Shown piece after piece: positions 14,621-23,220 of a DNA stretch of 29,102 nucleotides (its first letter is position 1; the number at the start of each line of letters is the position of its first letter). This DNA is from an uncultured Lachnospiraceae bacterium (lineage in GTDB: Bacteria; Bacillota; Clostridia; Lachnospirales; Lachnospiraceae), in NCBI GenBank assembly GCA_910586255.1, contig CAJUHR010000004.1, positions 170,418 to 199,519 of the forward strand, in the 5' to 3' direction. Both the position numbers and the translations under genes were made by a program. Under the pieces are notes generated by a model, which made no database searches, was not told where the DNA came from, and worked only from the letters and a program-made list of their open reading frames with translations.

Positions 14621-15629
14621 TGGAGGATGTGGATTTCTTGGTAGTAACCTGGCAGCTTTTGGAATAGAGAATGGATATAATATAACGGTTTTTGATAATT
14701 TGTCACGTTATGGATCCGCAGATAATTTGACATGGCTTAGAACTTTGGGAAATTTTACATATGTTCATGGAGATATTAGAAATAAAAATGATGTTGAGGC
14801 CGAAATTAAAAAAGGTCAATTTGATGCAGTTTTTCATCTGGCAGGTCAGGTGGCAATGACAACATCCATAGAGAATCCTTATAAGGATTTTGAAATAAAT
14901 GCTATGGGAACATTGAATGTTTTGGATTCTGTACGTAAATATAGTCCTCAAACAGCAGTATTTCTTTCATCAACAAATAAAATATATGGGGATCTAGAGC
15001 AATATACATATAAAGAAACAGATTCAAGGTATATTTGCGAGGAGTTTCCAAATGGATTTGATGAAACAGTTCCTTTAGATTTTCATTCTCCATATGGCTG
15101 CTCAAAAGGGTCTGCGGATCAATATATGTTAGACTTTTATCGGATTTTTGGAATTAATACAACAGTATTTCGGCACTCTTCGATGTATGGAAGCAGACAA
15201 TTTGCGACCTATGATCAGGGGTGGATTGGATGGTTTATAGAAAAAGCTATTGAGAAACAGCAGAATCCCGATTGTAAGCCTTTTACAATTAGTGGGAATG
15301 GAAAGCAGGTAAGAGATATTTTGCATGCCAAGGACATTGTAAGTCTTTATTATCAGGCATTGCATTGTATCGATAAAGTTAGCGGACAAGCTTACAATAT
15401 TGGAGGTACTATAGAGCAATCATTGTCTTTATTAGAACTTTTTTCAATGTTGGAAGAAATATTGGGAATAGAAATGAAATATATTGAGTGCCCGGTACGT
15501 CCAAGTGATCAAAAAGTTTTTGTGGCAGATATTTCCAAAGTAAATAGACATATAGGATGGAAGCCCCAAATCTCTGCCAGAGAAGGTATTGAAAATATGA
15601 TTAATTGGATTAAAAAAAGGAAAGATTAG
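14604..15629 (+). CDS. CDP-paratose 2-epimerase (tyvelose epimerase)-like
   Basis: This 341-aa extended short-chain dehydrogenase has GGCGFLG (7-13), SST (122-124) and the catalytic Tyr164/Lys168 in the stretch LDFHSPYGCSKGSADQY. The block FRHSSMYGSRQFATYDQGW and then GKQVRDILHAKD are strongly like RfbE/TyvE, which converts CDP-paratose to CDP-tyvelose using bound NAD. The earlier pathway genes (glucose-1-phosphate cytidylyltransferase, CDP-glucose 4,6-dehydratase, 3-dehydrase) are absent from the window, so they must lie elsewhere or the enzyme works on another CDP sugar. GAGGAG within the previous gene provides its ribosome site. Confidence 0.85.
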   Translation: MELLISGGCGFLGSNLAAFGIENGYNITVFDNLSRYGSADNLTWLRTLGNFTYVHGDIRNKNDVEAEIKKGQFDAVFHLAGQVAMTTSIENPYKDFEINAMGTLNVLDSVRKYSPQTAVFLSSTNKIYGDLEQYTYKETDSRYICEEFPNGFDETVPLDFHSPYGCSKGSADQYMLDFYRIFGINTTVFRHSSMYGSRQFATYDQGWIGWFIEKAIEKQQNPDCKPFTISGNGKQVRDILHAKDIVSLYYQALHCIDKVSGQAYNIGGTIEQSLSLLELFSMLEEILGIEMKYIECPVRPSDQKVFVADISKVNRHIGWKPQISAREGIENMINWIKKRKD

Positions 15630-15693
15630 ATTTTTGTTCAGAAAAGTTGTGAAATTTAAAAGATATTAAAATAGATAAGAAAAGATCAAAATA

Positions 15694-16170
15694 ATGAAAA
15701 GAACAATAACTGTAATATTTTCAGCATTAGCAGGGACAGTGCTTGGGGCTGTTATCATAGGCAGAATTTCTGGCAATAAAATTAACAGATTTGCAGGATT
15801 AGCTGATAAGCATCTGGCACTATTTCTTATGATGAATCAATGGATAAAAGCAAAACAGAATGGGAAAGATCTGTCAAAATATTTACTGCAAAATGAATAT
15901 AAAGACATTGCTGTCTACGGTGTAAGTTATGCAGGAGAGGCTTTGGTAAATGAATTAAAGGATACAGAGATCAATGTGATATATGGAATTGATCAAAATG
16001 CAGATATAGATTGCGATGGCATTGAAGTTGTTTCTTTAGAGAATGAACTAAAAAAAGTAGATGCAGTTGTAGTAACAGCGATTACTTTTTATGATGAGAT
16101 CAAGAAAAAACTTTCAGTAAAGTTAGAGTGCCCTATTCTTTCATTAGAAGATATTTTGTATAGATTATAG
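15694..16170 (+). CDS. Membrane-anchored Rossmann-like small protein B
   Basis: This 158-aa protein has one N-terminal membrane helix (about 5-23), then HLALFLMMNQW (40-50) and the module DIAVYGVSYAGE (71-82) with a strand ending YGID and another at DAVVVTAITF. It is a paralogue of the protein at 9873: the LMMNxW block, the YGID strand and the VVVTAI strand match nearly residue for residue, while the helices differ. It has no catalytic motif. Having two such anchors in one operon suggests each serves a different partner set, or that one arrived with a separately acquired block. The ribosome site is weak. Confidence 0.65.
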   Translation: MKRTITVIFSALAGTVLGAVIIGRISGNKINRFAGLADKHLALFLMMNQWIKAKQNGKDLSKYLLQNEYKDIAVYGVSYAGEALVNELKDTEINVIYGIDQNADIDCDGIEVVSLENELKKVDAVVVTAITFYDEIKKKLSVKLECPILSLEDILYRL

Positions 16171-16222
16171 AGGGTTATACAATGAGTCCATATTTGGGTA
16201 CAGAGGGGTTAAAGGTAAAACA

Positions 16223-16954
16223 ATGAACAGGTATCCTAAAGTAACTATAATAACTCCATGCTTAAATAGCGAGGATACGATTCACCAAACAATAGAAAGT
16301 GTCTTACGTCAAACTTATACCAATATAGAATATATTATTATTGATGGAAAATCAACGGATAACACCATCAATATTATAAAGGAATATATTCCATTATTTC
16401 GAGGAAAATTACGTTTTATCTCCGAAAAGGATAGCGGAATTTATGAAGCTATGAATAAAGGAATAAGAATGTCTACGGGCTCATTGATTGGAATTATAAA
16501 CAGCGATGATTTTTATGATAATAATGCAGTTGAAAATATAGTCTTACATATGACAGATGATAAATATCAGGTGCTTTACGGATATTGCAGACTGATGAGC
16601 GGAAATCGTATTACGGGAATTGTAAAATACAGACATGAGGATTTAAAGAATGGAATGATTCCCCATCCCACATGCTTTGTGACAAGGAAAGCATATCAGG
16701 ATTTTGGCTTGTTTTTAAGATCATTTAATATTGTAAGTGATTATGAATTTATGATTCGACTGTATGATAGTAAAAAGGTTGTATTTACACAGATAAAAGA
16801 AATAATAGCAAACTTTAGAACAGGAGGAACCAGTTGTAATATGAAAAGGAGAAAGCTGGAGGATATATGTGTGAAATATCACTACAAATGGATTTCATTT
16901 GGAGATTTCCTGAAAAGTATAGCAGAGATTTATTTTCTAAAAGATTATAGATAA
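16223..16954 (+). CDS. Family 2 glycosyltransferase, WcaA-like
   Basis: This 243-aa protein is a compact GT-A enzyme with VTIITPCLN (7-15), IIDGKSTDNT (39-48), the typical block EKDSGIYEAMNKGI (68-81) and the metal-binding SDD (94-96). The segment HPTCFVTRKAY followed by SDYEFMIRL is also usual for this group. It probably adds one sugar to a lipid- or protein-bound acceptor in the cytoplasm. No membrane helix is evident. It follows the small anchor protein by 52 bp and precedes the GT-D gene by 20 bp. Confidence 0.9.
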   Translation: MNRYPKVTIITPCLNSEDTIHQTIESVLRQTYTNIEYIIIDGKSTDNTINIIKEYIPLFRGKLRFISEKDSGIYEAMNKGIRMSTGSLIGIINSDDFYDNNAVENIVLHMTDDKYQVLYGYCRLMSGNRITGIVKYRHEDLKNGMIPHPTCFVTRKAYQDFGLFLRSFNIVSDYEFMIRLYDSKKVVFTQIKEIIANFRTGGTSCNMKRRKLEDICVKYHYKWISFGDFLKSIAEIYFLKDYR

Positions 16955-16974
16955 TAAAGAGAAAGTGATATGGG

Positions 16975-18180
16975 ATGAAAAGAATCGTTATTTGGGGTGC
17001 GGGAAATTATGCAGAACATGTTTATAATATGATAAACAGAGAAGTATGCACAATAGTGGGAATCATTGATTCAGATCAGGGAAAACAAGGTGAATTATGG
17101 AAAAATGGTATTATGATTTTTTCGCCGGATTGTTTGTCAAGATTGGAATATGACTATATTATTCTTTCTATGATGCAATATAAATCTGTAGAAAATCAAT
17201 GTATTGAGATGAAAATCTCTAGGGAAAAGATCATTGCTTATTGGAACGATTTGGATGGGGATGGTATTTTCAAAAACCTGGCATCGGAAATTCTGAAAGA
17301 ACAAAAAAAGAAAAGAATTTATGAAACCAGACTTGACAGTGCACCTTTTGAATGGGGATTAAAAAGGATTCCTCATATTGAATCCGGAGAAAAACTTTTA
17401 AGAAAAATGATTTATGACAGAAGTTCTCTTTGTCGGTTTGGCGATGGTGAATTTGAAATCATGCGTGGAAAAAATCGTCCTTGGTTTCAAACTGGTTCTG
17501 ATTCATTAAGAACCAGATTAAATGAAGTAATCCATTCAAAAAATGAGAGGATTAATATTGCGATTGCACAAAATTTTTCGGGTTTAGAAAATCTTAAAGA
17601 AGAAGCAGCAGATGAAATCAGGGAGTATATGGCATTTCAAACCAGAGCGGATATTCTCAATATGCTGGATATGAATCGTATTTATTATGATACCTATGTA
17701 ACAAGACCTTATATTATATATAAAGATAGGAAAAATGCAGATACGATTTTTCCATTATTCAAACAATTATGGAAAAGCCGTTTTGTAATTATGGTGGAAG
17801 GAAAATATGCCAGAAATGGAATAAATAATGATCTGTTTGATGATTCAGATAATATAAAGCGAGTGGTCTGTCCACCTCAAAACGCATGGTCAAAATATGA
17901 TGAGATTAGAAAACAAGTACTTAATGTTGCAGAAAAGCAGGATCTGATATGTATATCACTTGGCCCTGCTGCAACTGTTTTAGCTTATGATCTTGCGAGT
18001 ATGGGGTATCAATCCATTGATATGGGGCAGTTAGATAATGAATATGAATGGTATCTTATGAGGGCGAAGGAAAGAAGTGCTATCAAGGGAAAAATGGTTG
18101 CAGAGGTTGCAGATAATAGTACTGTAGAAGCGTTTATTAATGAAGTATATAGTTCACAAATTGTTGCAGTCATAGAATAA
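16975..18180 (+). CDS. Rossmann-like module fused to GT-D type glycosyltransferase
   Basis: This 401-aa protein begins with the shared module (RIVIWGAGNYAEHVY, 3-17; GIIDSD, 29-34; YDYIILSMMQY, 59-69). A domain like GT-D glycosyltransferases (formerly DUF1792) follows, with the signature CRFGDGEF (153-160), a central basic stretch and the late block SLGPAATVLAYDLASMG. GT-D enzymes are known from streptococcal serine-rich adhesin glycosylation, where they add glucose to a protein-bound glycan. That makes protein glycosylation one possible role here (inference). The GT-D domain and the N-terminal module are not usually seen together in the streptococcal enzymes. Confidence 0.8.
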   Translation: MKRIVIWGAGNYAEHVYNMINREVCTIVGIIDSDQGKQGELWKNGIMIFSPDCLSRLEYDYIILSMMQYKSVENQCIEMKISREKIIAYWNDLDGDGIFKNLASEILKEQKKKRIYETRLDSAPFEWGLKRIPHIESGEKLLRKMIYDRSSLCRFGDGEFEIMRGKNRPWFQTGSDSLRTRLNEVIHSKNERINIAIAQNFSGLENLKEEAADEIREYMAFQTRADILNMLDMNRIYYDTYVTRPYIIYKDRKNADTIFPLFKQLWKSRFVIMVEGKYARNGINNDLFDDSDNIKRVVCPPQNAWSKYDEIRKQVLNVAEKQDLICISLGPAATVLAYDLASMGYQSIDMGQLDNEYEWYLMRAKERSAIKGKMVAEVADNSTVEAFINEVYSSQIVAVIE

Positions 18181-18202
18181 AAATGGCGATGAGGTATGTT
18201 TT

Positions 18203-19285
18203 ATGGAAAACGTATTTCTTTGGGGAACTGGTTTCATAGCAAAGCAGATTTTGGATGAATGTGATGTTTTTTATGAATATAATATCTTGGGATTTATTGA
18301 TAATAATATTAGCAAGATTGGGATGAATTTTTATGGAAAAAAGATTTTCTCATCTGATATTTTATATCAAATATGGCCAGATAAAATTATAGTTTTAACG
18401 GATTATTATATTGATATACGAAATCAAATCTCACATGATTTTCCTCAGCTTTCTGATGTAATTGAAGATAAAAATTATTTTTATAAGCAGAGAATTTTAA
18501 AGCGTTATAAAAACAGTGTAGATTCAGATATTATAAAAGCCTTGATTTATATACAAAAAAATAATTTACAGGTGTTTAACTATGACTTCATTGAGAAATA
18601 TAAAGATTTGAAGGTAGAGGTGTTATTTGATAAGGCCTGTAAAATGTATTATGTCTATCACAAAAATAAAAGATTATATTTTGCAAAACATTTAAACAAT
18701 AAGGGTATAGTAAAAAAATACTATATAAATTTACTTATTGAACAGGATGAGCAGTCTCCTCACCGGTATTTGGACAGTGATTTTAATATTCAGGAGGGAG
18801 CTATTGCTGTTGATGTGGGAGTGGCAGAAGGTAATTTTTCATTAGATATTATTGAAAAGGTATCAAAACTATATTTGATTGAAACAGACGAGGAGTGGAT
18901 AGAAGCAATTCGGGAGACTTTCAAAGCTTATTTAGATAAGGTTGTAATTATTAAAAAGTATATAACTTCAATTGACGCAGGGAGATCTGCTACTTTGGAT
19001 TCACTAATTAGTGAGCCAGTTGATTTTATTAAAATGGATATTGAAGGAAATGAATGGGATGCATTACTAGGAGCAGAGAAGCTGCTTGATCGGTCATCTG
19101 CATTAAAATGTGCAATTTGCTCTTATCATGGTGATTTTGATGAAATATTAATAAAAGATACTTTAGGGAGACATGGAATGAGTTGTTCAACAACCCCAGG
19201 ATATATGTGGTTTCCAGATAAAATAAGGCAGACATATGTATCAACAAGATTGTGCAGAGGCATTGTTCGTGGGGTTAAACAGTGA
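18203..19285 (+). CDS. Rossmann-like module fused to FkbM-family methyltransferase
   Basis: This 360-aa protein starts with the shared module (VFLWGTGFIAKQI, 4-16; ILGFIDNN, 28-35; KIIVLTDYY, 61-69). It has a middle region of unknown role (about 90-198) and then an FkbM-type SAM-dependent methyltransferase domain. The SAM-binding loop is AVDVGVAEGNFS (202-213), and the later FIKMDIEGNEWDAL block is typical of FkbM. It would O-methylate a sugar of the glycan. GAGG before the start is a fair ribosome site. It sits between the GT-D and RgpF-like genes with short gaps, so modification and assembly are co-expressed. Confidence 0.85.
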   Translation: MENVFLWGTGFIAKQILDECDVFYEYNILGFIDNNISKIGMNFYGKKIFSSDILYQIWPDKIIVLTDYYIDIRNQISHDFPQLSDVIEDKNYFYKQRILKRYKNSVDSDIIKALIYIQKNNLQVFNYDFIEKYKDLKVEVLFDKACKMYYVYHKNKRLYFAKHLNNKGIVKKYYINLLIEQDEQSPHRYLDSDFNIQEGAIAVDVGVAEGNFSLDIIEKVSKLYLIETDEEWIEAIRETFKAYLDKVVIIKKYITSIDAGRSATLDSLISEPVDFIKMDIEGNEWDALLGAEKLLDRSSALKCAICSYHGDFDEILIKDTLGRHGMSCSTTPGYMWFPDKIRQTYVSTRLCRGIVRGVKQ

Positions 19286-19309
19286 TTGTAAAGACAGCAG
19301 GAAGTAGAT

Positions 19310-20497
19310 ATGAAATTTAAATATGAGATTAATAGCTGTAAAAGCTCAGAATACAAGGGTTCCCTTGCCATTATGTCGGTTTATGATCCAGACGGCATCA
19401 TAGATGATTATATTATTTTTTATTTAACATCACTGAAAACAGTTGCGGATAGGATTATAGTAGTTATAAATGGAAAGCTTAATGTTTCAGGGGAACATAA
19501 ATTGAGAACCGTAACGGATGAAATATATATTCGTGAAAATACAGGCTTTGATTTTGGCGCCTATAAAGATGTGTTGGAACATTATCTAAATCCTGAAGAA
19601 ATAAAACAATACCAGGAATTGATATTATGCAATGATACTTGTTTTGGACCATTGGTTCCCTTTGAGAAGATATTTTGTAAAATGAGAGATAAAACTTTGG
19701 AGATGTGGAGCATTAATTATATTGATGATTTACTTCTGCCTCATTTTCAATCTTATTTTATGGTTTTTAGGAAGAACACAATAGGGATTTTGCTGGATTT
19801 TTTGCATAAGGAAGTGGATAGTAAAGCAGTGGAATTGGCGCAGGCACATGGATATGAACATGGGTTAAGCGAAGTACTTTTGATGAATCATATAAAATCC
19901 GGTTTTTTTACTTACAAGCCTCAACAAAATTATAATATCGATATATTTAAATCACCTGATTATGCTATAAAATATCTGAGTTTTCCAATGCTAAAAAAGA
20001 AAGTATTTTCCGAAGATTTTTATATAAAGGAGAGCTGTGCAGAGGCTTTGCGGATAATAAATGAGAACACAGAGTATCCTCTTAAGTATATTCAGGAAAC
20101 TGTGAAAAGGGTATACCATAGAGAAATTCCAGAGAAAATAGAAAATTCATTTTCGCCGAAGATTTATACATTTGGAGGAAATGAAACCGAAAGAAAGCAG
20201 GTAATAGAGTTTTGCAGAATGCATAAAAAAATCTATGTCTATGGGAACGGCTATATGTCAAAATTGTTTATGGCAAGGTTCAGGAGATACTTTAGTGAAT
20301 TTGGAGGATATATTGTTTCAGATGAGTTTTATAAAGAAGATTTTTATAAAGAAGAAAAAGTATATCCATTATCAAATATAGACAGGAATGCACCGGTTAT
20401 CATTGCATTAATGAGAAAATCTACAATGCAGGTGATGGATAAAATGCGTGGAAGGGAAAATGTTTTGTTTTTATCAGTCAAGCCATCAGAACAGTAG
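19310..20497 (+). CDS. RgpF-like rhamnan synthesis protein with C-terminal module
   Basis: This 395-aa protein matches the rhamnan synthesis protein F group over about residues 15-275: SLAIMSVYDPDGIIDDY, RENTGFDFGAYKDVL (GFDFGAY 79-85), LCNDTCFGPL and HFQSYFMVFR. RgpF proteins help build rhamnose polymers and act as glycosyltransferases. Here the locus module sits at the C terminus instead (KKIYVYGNGYMSK, 306-318; APVIIALMRKS), the reverse of the other fusions. A small in-frame duplication (FYKED/FYKEE, about 20325-20360) lies inside that module. AGGAAG precedes the start. The A+T-rich part of the locus ends around this gene. Confidence 0.8.
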   Translation: MKFKYEINSCKSSEYKGSLAIMSVYDPDGIIDDYIIFYLTSLKTVADRIIVVINGKLNVSGEHKLRTVTDEIYIRENTGFDFGAYKDVLEHYLNPEEIKQYQELILCNDTCFGPLVPFEKIFCKMRDKTLEMWSINYIDDLLLPHFQSYFMVFRKNTIGILLDFLHKEVDSKAVELAQAHGYEHGLSEVLLMNHIKSGFFTYKPQQNYNIDIFKSPDYAIKYLSFPMLKKKVFSEDFYIKESCAEALRIINENTEYPLKYIQETVKRVYHREIPEKIENSFSPKIYTFGGNETERKQVIEFCRMHKKIYVYGNGYMSKLFMARFRRYFSEFGGYIVSDEFYKEDFYKEEKVYPLSNIDRNAPVIIALMRKSTMQVMDKMRGRENVLFLSVKPSEQ

Positions 20498-20569
20498 AAT
20501 TATTTTGGAGGTATGACGGGATAACAGATATAGTATAGGTTTTAGAACAAAATGTTTACAGGAGTGCTT

Positions 20570-21688
20570 ATGGAATTTATCAACGTTTCATATAAAGAAT
20601 TTATAAATAACAGAAAGAACAGAAAAATCATCCACTTCGGGGCATCGTCAGCATGGCATTACTATTTAAAAATCTTCCCTGACATTTCCTCAGAAGTATT
20701 GGATCATACGCTGTTTATTGTAGATAACAGCTTATCTAAGCAGGGACAGCAGTTTGAAATCAACGGACGACAATTTCCAGTCAAAAATGCGGAAACGCTA
20801 AAGGGAGAAGAAAACTATATCATTCTGATTACAGTATCTTTGGCCTATCAAAAAAGCATATGTGAACAGTTATTGGCCTTAGGTTTGCCCTGTGATACGG
20901 AATGTTATTCCCTGCCTCTCATGACCTACAGTTTTCATGAAGCGGATAATTCCTGCGTGAAGGAATATTTTGACAGTCACAAAAGTATGGTAATTGAGCC
21001 AATAATCCATAGCTTTTGGTTCAGCGGAGAGGAAAAGCCAGATTTGTATAAGAAATGTGTGGAGAGTTGGTATAAGTATTGCCCGGTTTTTAAGATCATT
21101 GAGTGGAATGAAAAGAATTATGATGTGAAAAAGAATCAATATATGCGGGAGGCTTTTGAATATAAAAAATGGGCGTTTGTATCAGATTATGCCAGGCTGG
21201 ATGTTCTGTACCAATGTGGCGGGATTTATCTGGATATGGATGTGGAACTGGTGGCGCCTCTTACCCCATTGCTTTATGCAGACAGCTTTTTTTGCAGACA
21301 GGAGGATGGCTTTTTGGAGCTGGGATCCGGGTTTGGAGTTAGGGCGGGGGATCCACTGATCGGGGAGATGCTGGGAACATATAAGAACCGTAAACTGATT
21401 TTAGAAAATGGGGAGATGGATAAGACGCCCCAGCCGGAATGGCTTAGCAGCATCCTTAGGAAGTATGGATTTGGAAGATGTCATGATTCCCAGGTGATCG
21501 GTGAAAGGCTTATTTTATCAAATGATTATGTGACCTGCCATACAGGTGAGGGAACGGTCAAAGACGCGAAAATAGGGATTCATTGGCACAATGGGGGATG
21601 GCTGGATGCCCATGAGCAGAAGCTGATCAAGGATTCCTTTGAGGCAAAGGATGAGCTGACAAATAAATATTTTATTATTAGAAAGTAG
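20570..21688 (+). CDS. Rossmann-like module fused to GT32 glycosyltransferase
   Basis: This 372-aa protein starts with the shared module (KIIHFGASSAWHYY, 19-32; FIVDNS, 49-54; YIILITVSLAY, 83-93). A GT32-like domain follows, with the usual IIHSFWFSG entry, SDYARLDVLYQCGGIYLDMDVEL, and the metal-binding D222-M-D224. GT32 enzymes add mannose, galactose or similar sugars from nucleotide donors. I choose the ATG at 20570 because AGGAG lies six bases before it; the upstream ATG at 20552 has none. Composition rises toward the host-like level within this gene, so it marks the right shoulder of the A+T-rich core. Confidence 0.87.
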   Translation: MEFINVSYKEFINNRKNRKIIHFGASSAWHYYLKIFPDISSEVLDHTLFIVDNSLSKQGQQFEINGRQFPVKNAETLKGEENYIILITVSLAYQKSICEQLLALGLPCDTECYSLPLMTYSFHEADNSCVKEYFDSHKSMVIEPIIHSFWFSGEEKPDLYKKCVESWYKYCPVFKIIEWNEKNYDVKKNQYMREAFEYKKWAFVSDYARLDVLYQCGGIYLDMDVELVAPLTPLLYADSFFCRQEDGFLELGSGFGVRAGDPLIGEMLGTYKNRKLILENGEMDKTPQPEWLSSILRKYGFGRCHDSQVIGERLILSNDYVTCHTGEGTVKDAKIGIHWHNGGWLDAHEQKLIKDSFEAKDELTNKYFIIRK

Positions 21689-21728
21689 GAAGGATTGAGA
21701 TAACGAGCGACTGCGGGAGGCACATAGA

Positions 21729-23138
21729 ATGAAATTTCTTCTATTTGGTACAGGAGATTATTACAATCGTTATAAGAAATGGTTTGCACAGCATGAGGTT
21801 TTGGCGCTGTTGGATAATTCGGTGCAGAAACAGTACACAGAGATAGATGGATTAAAGGTTTTACCTCCAGAAGATGGGATTGGTTTGCCCTATGAAAGTA
21901 TTGTGATTTTAAGTTTTTATGTGGAATCAATGAAAAATCAGCTAATGTCTTTAGGCGTGGAGGAGGACAGGATTTATCACTTTTATGATTTACATGAGCT
22001 GTTTTTGAAGGAGCGGGAGATTTGGCCTGTACACTATTTTTTAAACGCACGGGAAATCATTGAAGATAAGAATGTGGAAAAGCCTAAAATATTGCTGCTG
22101 TCAAATGAGCTGACATTGGGCGGCCCGCCCATCGCCTTGTTCCATGCTGCTTTGATTTTGAAAAGGAAAGGATACAGGGTAGTATTTGCTTCTATGTGGG
22201 ACGGACCATTGCGGGAGCGGATTACAGAAAGCGGCATTCCTGTGGTGGTAGATGAAAACCTGCAGGTGGCAGTAATGAAGGGAACAGAGTGGGTGAGCGC
22301 ATTTTCTTTGATCGTATGTAATACCTTGAATTTTCATGTATTTCTTTCAGAAAGAGATATAATGATTCCGGTTATATGGTGGCTTCATGACTCCAGATTT
22401 TTTTATGATGGCGTTAATAAAAAAGTGATTGACAGAATAGATTTTGATAATTTGAGAGTTGTATCTGTAGGACCTGTCCCGGCAAAAGCAATAAAGGAAT
22501 TTTTGCCGGAGATAGAGTGGGAAGAATTATTATATGGTGTAGAAGATGCAGAAAATAAAGGTGCAAAAAATAGAAAATTGAAATACAGAAACGATCAGAT
22601 AATACGTTTTATCGTAATTGGTTTTTTGGAAGATAGAAAAGGGCAAGACATATTGATAGATGCTGTAAAACAACTTTCAGATGATATTAGAGTTCAATGT
22701 GAGTTTTACATAGTTGGACATGATAAAACGTTGTTTGGAGAAAGAATACATAGAGAAAGTGCAGAGTTTAAGGAGATAATTTTTACAGGCAGTGTAGATC
22801 GTAAAGAAATCCACAGACTATTAGGGAACTCGGATGTATTGCTCTGTCCTTCAAGGCAAGATCCTATGCCTACAGTTGTTGCGGAGGCGATGATGCATTT
22901 CGTTCCCTGCGTTGTGTCAGATACGGTGGGAACGGCCTCCTATATCCATGATGGCAGAGACGGTTTTTTGTTTCAGAGTGGAAATGCACAAAAGCTGGCA
23001 GAAATAATTGAATGGTGTGTATTTAACAGGGATAAGCTGAAGGGTGTGGGGAAATATGCAAGAAAGCTTTATGAATCCTATTTTTCAATGGCTGTGTTTG
23101 AGGACAAGCTTTTGAAAATTATACAGAAAATGTTGTGA
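21729..23138 (+). CDS. Rossmann-like module fused to GT4 glycosyltransferase
   Basis: This 469-aa protein starts with the shared module (FLLFGTGDYYNRY, 3-15; LALLDNS, 25-31; IVILSFYVESM, 58-68). A GT-B family 4 enzyme follows, with the N-lobe entry NELTLGGPPIAL (126-137) and the C-lobe blocks FIVIGFLEDRKGQDIL (294-309) and RQDPMPTVVAEAM (376-388), where the Glu of the E-x7-E type motif lies. It would transfer a sugar with retention of configuration. A stretch of about 450 bp inside the gene (roughly 22400-22860) is visibly more A+T-rich than both sides, suggesting a recombined segment. GGGAGG precedes the start. Confidence 0.88.
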   Translation: MKFLLFGTGDYYNRYKKWFAQHEVLALLDNSVQKQYTEIDGLKVLPPEDGIGLPYESIVILSFYVESMKNQLMSLGVEEDRIYHFYDLHELFLKEREIWPVHYFLNAREIIEDKNVEKPKILLLSNELTLGGPPIALFHAALILKRKGYRVVFASMWDGPLRERITESGIPVVVDENLQVAVMKGTEWVSAFSLIVCNTLNFHVFLSERDIMIPVIWWLHDSRFFYDGVNKKVIDRIDFDNLRVVSVGPVPAKAIKEFLPEIEWEELLYGVEDAENKGAKNRKLKYRNDQIIRFIVIGFLEDRKGQDILIDAVKQLSDDIRVQCEFYIVGHDKTLFGERIHRESAEFKEIIFTGSVDRKEIHRLLGNSDVLLCPSRQDPMPTVVAEAMMHFVPCVVSDTVGTASYIHDGRDGFLFQSGNAQKLAEIIEWCVFNRDKLKGVGKYARKLYESYFSMAVFEDKLLKIIQKML

Positions 23139-23220
23139 TATCTCGGTTTGTGTATGAATTGTTGTGGTGTATTTAAGTACTTATTAACAACTCTTTGCTG
23201 TGAGTGTGAGGATCATATAG

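Noticed and set aside
21580..22050. ORF of 156 codons on the minus strand
   Set aside because: It overlaps the ends of two transferase genes with strong motifs and has no support of its own.
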